Shown one piece after another: positions 56,890-63,639 of a stretch of DNA of 64,000 nt. Every line of letters begins with the position of its first letter. Position 1 is the stretch's first letter. The notes below the pieces were generated by a model. It was not told the origin of the DNA, ran no database searches, and saw only the letters and a list, made by a program, of their open reading frames with translations. The stretch comes from Aquimarina sp. BL5 (lineage in GTDB: Bacteria; Bacteroidota; Bacteroidia; Flavobacteriales; Flavobacteriaceae): assembly GCF_003443675.1 (NCBI RefSeq), contig NZ_CP031963.1, positions 4,934,501-4,998,500 on the forward strand. Reading direction: 5' to 3'. The position numbers and the translations under genes were made by a program.

Positions 56890-57783
56890 TTAATATTCAT
56901 TAATTATCGTTTTATCTCCTTTTTCATTTACATCAATCTCATAAGCATAACTTTCGGTTGTCCATCCTAAGTCAGTTGTATACATAACAAAATATCGATT
57001 ATCATTAGTCTTAAACTCTAGCCACTTAAGAATTGATTTTTCATCAAAGTCGCAAGGCCAAGACAATGAAGGGAAGAAATACGTATCTTCATTTAGCCAA
57101 TATTTTAAATGGACTTCTTTTATTCTTTTAAATGCTTCATCAGATTCAATCTCTCCATCATTATAAAGCTTGTTTACTGCTAATTTTTCTTTGTGAAACT
57201 CTCTAATCCGACTGATGTTATTTGTATTCTCCAAAACCTGAATATGATTTTTAGGTTTAATCACTTTAATTTCTTTTCCATTCTTAAAAATGCTAATCTC
57301 TAAAAGTGAATAGTAAATTATTGTATTATCCTGACGTTGATTGTCAAATCCATTGGCGTCTATATGAAAACTAAATAGCGATAGTAGATCTTTAATAAAA
57401 TCTGTATCTGATTTGAATTTGTTCTTCTGATATTTCTTTGGTAAAGTTTCTCTAAACGAATCTACTTTATCATTTAAATTTTTATTAATTGAAGAGTTTT
57501 TGTCCGCCCATAGAAATGTTTTATCATCAAGATTAAAAGTTCCTAAAATTTTTGGTATTGCAATTACTTCATATCCATTTTCCTCAATTATATACTTAAC
57601 TTCTCCTTTCGTTTGGTCAAACAAATACTCATTTGTCGGTTGCATATTCCAAACAATTCTTTGGTACATATTTCTTAAACTCAAATCAGAGTTCGCTTCT
57701 GAAAATCTAGTTTCCAAGTTAGATTGACCTTTAGAAAAAAATGAAAGCATAATTAATATTATTGTCAAGGTTGATTTTTGCAT
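56890..57783 (-). CDS. Cassette gene: exported protein of unknown function
   Basis: A 297-residue protein with a signal peptide (1-19, ending FFSKGQ). The mature part is hydrophilic and mixed alpha/beta, with RNMYQRIVWNMQPTNEYLF near 37-55 and ILKWLEFKTNDNRYFVMYTTD in parts near 250-270. No family recognised. It is the last cassette of the array, beginning TTATAGC (minus strand) and closing with GCTACAAC. Secreted unknown proteins are typical cargo of chromosomal integrons. Confidence 0.7.
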   Translation of the reverse strand: MQKSTLTIILIMLSFFSKGQSNLETRFSEANSDLSLRNMYQRIVWNMQPTNEYLFDQTKGEVKYIIEENGYEVIAIPKILGTFNLDDKTFLWADKNSSINKNLNDKVDSFRETLPKKYQKNKFKSDTDFIKDLLSLFSFHIDANGFDNQRQDNTIIYYSLLEISIFKNGKEIKVIKPKNHIQVLENTNNISRIREFHKEKLAVNKLYNDGEIESDEAFKRIKEVHLKYWLNEDTYFFPSLSWPCDFDEKSILKWLEFKTNDNRYFVMYTTDLGWTTESYAYEIDVNEKGDKTIINEY

Positions 57784-57802
57784 TTTGTTTAATTAGCTAT
57801 AA

Positions 57803-57849
57803 CGATTAATGTAAAATACGTTTTAATGTATTTTTACATATTGTTATGT
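57803..57849 (-). other. attC-like site 5 (short form)
   Basis: About 47 bp between R'' CACATAAC (57843-57850) and R' GTTATAGC (57796-57803). Arms ATGTAAAAATAC and GTATTTTACAT pair almost fully around ATTAAAAC. This is near the lower size limit of known attC sites. Confidence 0.65.
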
Positions 57850-57855
57850 GCTATT

Positions 57856-58823
57856 TTAATCATACCAATATACATTAAATGATTTTGCTTTTTGTAAGCA
57901 ATGTAATTGATAGTAAATTTCATTAGGGATTTTTTTTTCTCTGATATTTCCAAACTCATATAGAATTTTAGAATCATATTGTAATTGGTCATTATTCCTA
58001 GATTGAACAGGGAATAATTTCTCAATAATATTCAATGTTGAAGAGCTATCAATCTTATATATGTTATAAAATTATTATTAATTGCGAAATCTATATTAGA
58101 AAAACTTACTTCACCGTTTAATTCTTCATATTCAATTCCATTTTTGTAAAAATATTTCATTCTAATATTGTTATAGACCCACCCACCATAACCAGCATCA
58201 AGAAAATCACCATTATTAGCATCGGTAAATGCATTTATATTTTGTAGAATATATAAGATACCATCTCTATCTTCTCGTTCAATTTTATCAGAGAAGTCAT
58301 TTTTTTTGCTTAATTCATAGGACATAATACTATCAGGTTTCCCAATAATGTCTAAAAAATATTTAAGTGATGTAGTTGTTTTTAATTTTCCATTAATTAA
58401 AAGTTCATTCGGTTCTATTCCTTTAGGGTTTAATTTCTGAGGTAATTCTTCAAAAGATTTGATATATCCATTAAAAGCATATCCTTCTATTCCGTTTAAT
58501 AATCTTACTTTACACCAGTTCCCTCTTACAATTCCGTCTTTTTTATCACTTATGGTTTCCTTTTTATTTGGAAAGTTCTCTATGATTTCTAGAGGTTCTA
58601 GGTATTTTAAAACAGCGATTCGTTTCGCGGCTAGAGAAGGCTTTTTACGTAAAGACAATCTATTTGCAACGGTATAAAAATATTCTTTAGAGTTTCGAGA
58701 TTTTTCTCGTTTTTCTACTGTTTTTGATGTTATAGCTTCCTCTATTTTTTTAGGTTGTTGTTTTTTTTTCTTACAAGAAAAAAAAAGTCCAATAATTAAT
58801 ATTATAATGATTTTAAACTTCAA
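57856..58823 (-). pseudogene. Cassette gene: SH3-like lipoprotein with a 2-base frameshift near its end
   Basis: From the TTG at 58823 a lipoprotein signal (ending LFFSC, Cys17), a Lys-rich linker and a bacterial SH3-like domain (about 48-125, NRLSLRKKPSLAAKRIAVLKYLEPL in parts) are read. The annotated frame stops at 58032. A second frame continues with clear coding character: KIDSSSTLNIIEKLFPVQSR ... EIYYQLHCLQKAKSFNVYWY, stopping at 57856. Removing one AT from TATATAT at 58056-58062 joins them into about 321 residues. So the gene is shifted by a dinucleotide expansion, or is switchable. Function unknown; SH3 domains often bind cell wall. Confidence 0.7.
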
Positions 58824-59080
58824 TATTCAATTTTTTAGGAATTGTACATAACGGTTAGTATATGAAAAGTAGGGCAGTTGATAAGCACTTACTTTCGGTT
58901 TTACACTTAGCCATGTTTTTCATTTTATTTTTAACTTTTTACTAAAATACAATTTAAAAATATGGTGGACTTTGCAAAAAAGCACAAGCCTTTATTTTAG
59001 CAATAACCGCCCTATTTTTTATAGCATCGATGAAAAAGCGATAAGTCGAGTATCTTTAAGATGCATTAAAAATTAAAGAT

Positions 59081-60136
59081 ATGAACACTCAAATTATCGT
59101 CCCATCTAAGTTATACATTGGTATTGATATTCACAAACGCAGTTGGAAGGTACATTGCAGTACAGATCTATTTTCTGGTAAGAGTTTTAGTATGTCTCCA
59201 GATCCAGAGCAATTGTTGCATTATGTTTCAAAACATTATTCTGATTATGTTGTAAGTGTTGCTTACGAAGCAGGTTGTTGTGGTTATTATGCGCATCGTT
59301 GTTTCGAGAGTTATGGTTGGACTTCATTTGTTGTGAATCCTGCTGATATACATCGTAAGGGCAAGGAGCGCCACACCAAGACAGATAAGATCGATGCACA
59401 GTTAATTAGTCGAGAGCTTAAAGATGGTAGATTAGAGAGCATTTTTGTTCCAGATATCAAAAGAGAAGAACTTCGTAGTTTATTTAGAAGGCGCAATGAT
59501 TTAGTGAAAGATTTTCGTAGGATTAAGAGTTATATTAAGATGCAGTTGCTATATTTTGGTATTAAGGAGCCATTAGAATTTGATAATGATCATTGGAGTC
59601 ATAAGTATCGGAGTTGGTTAGATGGTATTGTTTTTGAATACCCAACAGCAAAGTCGACTTTGGATAGCCGGATGCGTTTTTTTCGTTTTGTAGATCAAGA
59701 GTTACGAGATATATCTACGGAGTTACGTAGGTATTGCAAGGTTCATTATAAGAAAGATTATCTGTTGTTACGAAGTATACCAGGTATTGGTGGTATTGTC
59801 GCTTGTGGAATCTTATGTGAGTTAGGGGATTTGCGACGTTTTAGTAGCGTAAAACATTTGGCAGGATATGTTGGATTAGCTCCTGGAATTCATCAAAGTG
59901 GCGCTAACTATAAAGTGATGGGTATTACCCCAAGAGCGCATCGTTTGATACGGAGTTATTTTGTAGAAGCTTCTTGGCAAGCTATTCGTGCTGATCCTGT
60001 TATGCAGGCATACTATCGAAAGCACACAGGAAAGAATGTTAAGAGTATTATTATCAAAGTGGCAAGAAAACTATTAAGTAGAACATTGGCAGTTATAAAA
60101 ACGGAGACTCCTTATACGATAGGGGTAGTCTCCTAA
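59081..60136 (+). CDS. IS110-family transposase
   Basis: A full-length 351-residue DEDD recombinase that acts with a guide RNA. The RuvC-like domain holds Asp16 in YIGIDIHKRS, Glu63 in AYEAGCCGYY, and Asp102/Asp105 in HTKTDKIDAQLIS. A coiled-coil region follows (about 125-215). The C-terminal Tnp domain has LRSIPGIGGIVACGIL at about 230-245 and YVGLAPGIHQSGANY near 263-277, with Ser273 as the likely nucleophile. All catalytic positions are present, so it is probably active. It is on the strand opposite to the cassette genes. Confidence 0.95.
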   Translation: MNTQIIVPSKLYIGIDIHKRSWKVHCSTDLFSGKSFSMSPDPEQLLHYVSKHYSDYVVSVAYEAGCCGYYAHRCFESYGWTSFVVNPADIHRKGKERHTKTDKIDAQLISRELKDGRLESIFVPDIKREELRSLFRRRNDLVKDFRRIKSYIKMQLLYFGIKEPLEFDNDHWSHKYRSWLDGIVFEYPTAKSTLDSRMRFFRFVDQELRDISTELRRYCKVHYKKDYLLLRSIPGIGGIVACGILCELGDLRRFSSVKHLAGYVGLAPGIHQSGANYKVMGITPRAHRLIRSYFVEASWQAIRADPVMQAYYRKHTGKNVKSIIIKVARKLLSRTLAVIKTETPYTIGVVS

Positions 60137-60413
60137 AAAGATAAAAGAAACCATAACAAAGCTCATAAAATTTAAAGCTCGTATCACAAAACAACGTGGG
60201 TGAACTATAATCTAAATAGTATCACATTTTTATAGCAAGTGACCGAGTTTATTATAACTTATAATCATACAGATGCTGGTGACGTTTCATTATATAGAAT
60301 CGATCACATATAGGATGCGGAGCAAGTTATATTAAAAAAGAAAAAGTGGTTTAAGTAAGAAAATAAAATATTACCTATCTTTAAAGAACTGGACTAAAGC
60401 TTTTCATAGGAGC
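60137..60413 (+). ncRNA. Candidate guide (bridge/seek) RNA region in the IS right end
   Basis: 277 bp of non-coding DNA follow the transposase stop. In the IS1111 subgroup the guide RNA is encoded in this position. TTTTTATAGCA at 60227-60237 is identical to the left target-IS junction (59016-59026), which is what a target- and donor-matching loop would look like. Several short inverted segments lie around 60200-60330. The exact RNA ends and fold cannot be fixed by eye. Confidence 0.5.
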
Positions 60414-60428
60414 CCTTGTTGTGCATAG

Positions 60429-61052
60429 TTATTTATTCCGTTCAATATATTTCTTTTCAGTTTGAGTTTCAGTCAACTTTCCGTTTTTATTGAATGTTTT
60501 AATTATTGTTTTTTTCTTTTTGTTTTCATAGAGCTGATATTCTTCTAAATCTCCATTTTCATTATAGTAATCTACTCTTTTATAATCGAGAGTGAAATTA
60601 TCATAGAAGTAATGAGCTCTTAATTCTCCGTTTTCCCAATATTCTTTTATGTCAATTGGTTTTCCATTTTTATAATTTCCTTCTGTCCTCTTAGTTCCAT
60701 TTGCATAAAAGTCAGTTTCTGTTCCATTACAAACTTTATCACAATTTAAATAAGTCCAGCGTTGGGAATGCAATTCATTCCCTCCAGCAAAGAGAATTTT
60801 CGGAATTCGTATAGTGTCGTTAATCGTCTTGATTGAAGTCGAGTATTGTAAAACCCAATCATCTATTTTCTTAAAAACAGTTATGTAGTCATAATTTAAA
60901 TCCTTACTTGAAAAAATATCATATTCAGGTTCAATTATTTGATTAGAACAGTTGTCATAAAAAACTAAACTCAAGTTTTCTTTTTCGCTATTTTGGCTAA
61001 AACACGAAAAACTTATAATTAGCAGAAATATTGATTTTAGTAATGTTTTCAT
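60429..61052 (-). CDS. Cassette gene: exported YwqK-like MORN-type repeat protein
   Basis: From the ATG at 61052 the product has 207 residues with a signal peptide (1-19, ending CFSQN). A longer frame to 61097 only reads through attC sequence. The C-terminal half has repeats of the YwqK antitoxin-like/MORN_2 type: GTKRTEGNYKNGKPIDIKEY and YNENGDLEEYQLYENK. These proteins are common in Bacteroidetes and not proven antitoxins. The cassette starts TTGTGCATA and ends TATGCACAAC, an exact complement. Confidence 0.8.
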   Translation of the reverse strand: MKTLLKSIFLLIISFSCFSQNSEKENLSLVFYDNCSNQIIEPEYDIFSSKDLNYDYITVFKKIDDWVLQYSTSIKTINDTIRIPKILFAGGNELHSQRWTYLNCDKVCNGTETDFYANGTKRTEGNYKNGKPIDIKEYWENGELRAHYFYDNFTLDYKRVDYYNENGDLEEYQLYENKKKKTIIKTFNKNGKLTETQTEKKYIERNK

Positions 61053-61064
61053 AATTATGCACAA

Positions 61065-61230
61065 CGCCAAATATATGAATCGGAGCAAGGCAAGCATGCC
61101 TGAACCAATTGATCTATTTGCGCATTTTTATTTCTTATTCAATTTATAAAAATTTAGCGCCATTGCAAAAAGGAAATAGCCTTTGGATCAAGCGTTAAAC
61201 TTTGCTCTGATTTTATATATAATGTTGTGG
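61065..61230 (-). other. attC-like site 3
   Basis: About 166 bp with R'' CCACAAC (61224-61230) and R' GTTGTGC (61059-61065). Outer arms ATATATAAAATCAGAGCAAAG and GCTCCGATTCATATAT pair imperfectly (shown in part). An inner TTTATAAATTGAATAAG region forms the tip. It is about 88% identical to site 0 at 63464-63628 by eye. Confidence 0.75.
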
Positions 61231-61242
61231 TTTCGTTTTTTA

Positions 61243-61776
61243 TTAGAAAAAGATCCAATCAATAACTTTTATTAAACCAATTATAGCAAAAACAGGGATT
61301 GATAATAGGAATCCTCCTAAAATAAATCCGATTAATTTATTACTCAACGGGTCTTTGTGTTTTTCTGTTTTTCGTTTTTGTTTATTCAGTTTAGGAACAA
61401 ATTTTGGGATATAATTTGACTTCTTTTTACTGTCAGATTCTAAATCAGTTAGTTTTTTCTGAGCAAATTCACTCAGTTGAGATTTGTCACCTCGAAAAGT
61501 AATATTTTGTAAAATCTTTGTTCCTGAATAATTAACTGACTTTTCATAAATTTCAACACACTTTTTTATTCGATCTTCACTTGGTTCAGTTAAAATCCAA
61601 TATCTTCCCGCCGCATCTAAAAATCCACTTTCATAGTATAATTCAGCAAGTCGATTCCATAGTTCAATTTCGTTGGGATATTGATTAATCAAATTCCTTA
61701 GTCTGTCCGCAGCTTTTAATTTCAATCCGCTATCTATTTCGGATTCTATTTTCGTTAGTTTATCTTTTATATTCAC
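61243..61776 (-). CDS. Cassette gene: DUF6584-like protein with C-terminal membrane helix
   Basis: The GTG at 61776 gives 177 residues. The upstream frame to 61827 is attC sequence and not expected to be coding. The N-terminal part has KIESEIDSGLKLKAADRLRN and LWNRLAELYYESGFLDAAGRYWIL, a short helical repeat pattern like the DUF6584 family. A Lys-rich linker and one C-terminal transmembrane helix (about 150-172) follow. Function unknown. Cassette ends TTATGG and CCACAAC pair with one mismatch. Confidence 0.72.
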   Translation of the reverse strand: MNIKDKLTKIESEIDSGLKLKAADRLRNLINQYPNEIELWNRLAELYYESGFLDAAGRYWILTEPSEDRIKKCVEIYEKSVNYSGTKILQNITFRGDKSQLSEFAQKKLTDLESDSKKKSNYIPKFVPKLNKQKRKTEKHKDPLSNKLIGFILGGFLLSIPVFAIIGLIKVIDWIFF

Positions 61777-61798
61777 AATGTTTTTTAATGAACCATAA

Positions 61799-61963
61799 CG
61801 TTTAATATATGTGTCGTAGCAGGGCAAAATGTTACCTAACTATCGACATTTCTGCGCAGATTTTATACATTATTCAGCTTTAAAATCAATGCGCCATTCT
61901 AAATAAACAAGAACCAATCGATTAATCAATTATCAGCTATGATCACATATATCTTGTTGTAGC
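61799..61963 (-). other. attC-like site 2
   Basis: About 165 bp between R'' GCTACAAC (61956-61963) and R' GTTATGG (61793-61799). Outer arms ATATATGTGATCATAGC and GCTACGACACATATAT pair with an unpaired bulge, as in attC sites. The inner part shares TGCGCA, AATGGCGC and GGTTC motifs with sites 0 and 3. Confidence 0.75.
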
Positions 61964-61966
61964 AAG

Positions 61967-62455
61967 TTATTTATTCTTATGTTTATCCACCCAAGTATTT
62001 TTTCCAGCAAAGAAGGCAAGTAGCATTTCTGTCATTTCGTCAACAGAAGTTAAAGGTTTTTCTTTTAATACACTAAAATCTCCATTTGTGTATCCAGAAT
62101 AAAAACCATATTTGAATTTTCCGCTTACATGTATAGCATTATTTTCATTTTTAAGTTGTACCACATTAAATTTTTTCCAGTCAAGCGTTGATATTGTATT
62201 TTTTATTATTTCTGAAGTTGCTTTTTCTGAAATCATTATTAAATCATTATCAGAAATCATGATTGGGTCACCTTTAAAATCATCTAATATGAATAATTTT
62301 AAATTTTTTATATCTGTTTTTTTAAATGTTATTATACTGTCAAGCGATATATGCTTTTTATTCAATTTTTTTTTTGGTCGCCAATTAACTAAAAATATGA
62401 CTCCAATAATCGCAATAATTCCAACTAATGTTACGAAAGTATGCTTCCTCTTCAT
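61967..62455 (-). CDS. Cassette gene: membrane-anchored protein of unknown function
   Basis: A 162-residue protein with one N-terminal membrane helix (about 8-24, VTLVGIIAIIGVIFLV) and a soluble domain with alternating strands and helices. No family recognised. The cassette opens TTGTAGC and closes GCTACAAC, exact complements. The stop codon lies 3 bp from R'', the tight packing usual for integron cassettes. Confidence 0.7.
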   Translation of the reverse strand: MKRKHTFVTLVGIIAIIGVIFLVNWRPKKKLNKKHISLDSIITFKKTDIKNLKLFILDDFKGDPIMISDNDLIMISEKATSEIIKNTISTLDWKKFNVVQLKNENNAIHVSGKFKYGFYSGYTNGDFSVLKEKPLTSVDEMTEMLLAFFAGKNTWVDKHKNK

Positions 62456-62479
62456 AAGGGTTATTTTAATTTGCTACAA

Positions 62480-62542
62480 CGGTAAATATAACAAACGTTG
62501 TTGTCCCGAAGGGCAACTATGTTTTGTTATATAGTGTTAGGT
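62480..62542 (-). other. attC-like site 1 (short form)
   Basis: About 63 bp. R'' ACCTAAC (62536-62542) fits RYYYAAC fully and contains the stop codon of the DUF4259-like gene. Arms TATAACAAAAC and GTTTGTTATA, then GTTGCCC and GGACAAC around TTCG, make a strong two-part hairpin. R' is GTTGTAG (62474-62480). Length and shape match classic short attC sites. Confidence 0.78.
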
Positions 62543-63439
62543 AGCGTTTATTTTCTTTAATTGCTCTCTCCAAAGTTCATTTGCGTGTTTGAGGAGCTTT
62601 AGTTCAAACTCTTTATTTTCACCTTGAATAAAATCTTTTATCGAAATTTTAAAAGGCTTTCTTGTATTGTTACTTTTTTGGAATTTTATTTGCTCGCTAT
62701 ACAAATCACTTATATTATTCCAATCTCCGAACGGCACAGAATTGGAAAACCCTAAATAGTCATCAAATGTAATTTTGCCAATTACTTTAGTTCTCTTAAT
62801 TTTCCTTTTCATATTTCTAGCTTGAAATTGACTCCAAAAATAACCTTGATGATAATTATGATCTCCTCCATTATCCAGGTACATTATTTCTGAATTAAGA
62901 AACTCCTCAACTGATATTAGAGAGTCCGATATTAGCGAACTAAATACAAATCTATTACCACCATCTATCTCGTCATTTTCTTGTTCAAAAGCTAAAGCAA
63001 AAATAAACTGCTTTGACTCTAATTGAATAGATACAATATCTCCTTTTGTGAAATAGGCTGGACAAAGAGTAATCTTTTTCCTCTTTAAAGGCTTTTCTTT
63101 TGGTTTTTGAATTTTTTCAATGAATTCTGTTAAAGTTTTTATTCTCTTTTTATAGTCTTTTTCATTTTCTTTCCATAGACTAAGTCCTTTACCAGTTTCG
63201 ATACACTCTTTTACTTTTAATATCGATTCAGGTTCTAATTCGCCACACATCCATTGACTATGTGCAATTCCCGTCCAAAAATCTGCATATTCGTCCTCAT
63301 CATTGTCAGGATTATATTCGTTTTCCAATTTTTTTCTTATTTCAGTAACACTATGACTTAGATTATATAGGTGTTTATATTCAGCCCAAATATCTGCGGT
63401 TGTGTCATTTTGTAATATTCCAGTTCCCCAAGCTCCCAT
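62537..63439 (-). CDS. Cassette gene: DUF4259-like protein with Imm26-like C-terminal part
   Basis: From the ATG at 63439 the product has 300 residues. The longer frame to 63487 starts inside attC. The N-terminus GAWGTGILQNDTTADIWAEY matches the DUF4259 family opening. The second half (about 130-230, CPAYFTKGDIVSIQLESKQF in part) resembles immunity protein 26-type domains that open with a GD-hydrophobic strand, but this is a weak inference. Cassette ends TTAGGTAGC and GCTACCTAA are exact complements. The final codon ACC and TAA form part of R''. Confidence 0.75.
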   Translation of the reverse strand: MGAWGTGILQNDTTADIWAEYKHLYNLSHSVTEIRKKLENEYNPDNDEDEYADFWTGIAHSQWMCGELEPESILKVKECIETGKGLSLWKENEKDYKKRIKTLTEFIEKIQKPKEKPLKRKKITLCPAYFTKGDIVSIQLESKQFIFALAFEQENDEIDGGNRFVFSSLISDSLISVEEFLNSEIMYLDNGGDHNYHQGYFWSQFQARNMKRKIKRTKVIGKITFDDYLGFSNSVPFGDWNNISDLYSEQIKFQKSNNTRKPFKISIKDFIQGENKEFELKLLKHANELWREQLKKINAT

Positions 63440-63463
63440 TTTAATTTCGTTTATGCTACCTAA

Positions 63464-63628
63464 CGCCAAATATATGAATCGGAGCAAGGGAACAAGCCTT
63501 AACCAATCGATTTATCTGCGCATTTTTATTTCTTATTCAATTTATAAAAATCTAGCGCCATTGCAAAAAGGAAATAACCTTTCGATCTATCACTAAACTT
63601 TGCTCTGATTTCATATATAATGTTACCA
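63464..63628 (-). other. attC-like site 0
   Basis: About 165 bp. R' GTTAGGT (63458-63464) fits GTTRRRY fully. R'' is TGGTAAC (63622-63628). Outer arms ATATATGAAATCAGAGCA and TGCTCCGATTCATATAT pair with a bulge. Nearly the same sequence as site 3, as expected for attC sites of one resident integron. Confidence 0.75.
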
Positions 63629-63639
63629 CCAGTTCTTTT

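Larger units (their letters stand above)
59024..60413 (+). mobile_element. IS110-family element of the IS1111 type inserted in an attC site
   Basis: About 1.39 kb. The ends are set by the broken attC arms and by subterminal inverted repeats: GCATCGATGAAAA at 59024-59036 and TTTTCATAGGAGC at 60401-60413 (10 of 13 positions pair). The left non-coding end is only 57 bp and the right end is 277 bp. Subterminal repeats plus a long right end are features of the IS1111 subgroup. No target duplication is seen, as expected. A known IS1111-attC group targets integron attC sites; this element would be a Bacteroidetes relative. End positions are good to a few bases. Confidence 0.78.
58852..60424 (-). other. 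attC-like site 4, interrupted by the IS110-family element
   Basis: The left part (58852-59023) carries R' GTTATGT and arms TGCCCTACTTTTCATAT and ATAAAAAATAGGGCGG that pair. Its missing R'' (GCACAAC, plus 60418-60424) lies on the other side of the IS. Joining 59023 to about 60414 rebuilds a single attC of roughly 180 bp. The R'' matches the start of its cassette (TTGTGCATA, minus strand from 61064) exactly. Confidence 0.72.

Noticed and set aside
57834..58025. 63-codon minus-strand frame downstream of the SH3-like gene
   Set aside because: The frame next to it (KIDSSSTL ... NVYWY) has far better coding character and continues the SH3-like gene after a 2-base correction.
62537..63487. Longer start at 63487 for the DUF4259-like gene (and at 61097 for the YwqK-like gene)
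   Set aside because: Both extensions encode the same LRFIYLAL string because they read through the shared attC arm; the family start is the downstream ATG.
61065..63628. The long intergenic repeats as MITEs
   Set aside because: Their ends do not show target duplications, and the box complementarity follows cassette borders, which fits attC better.
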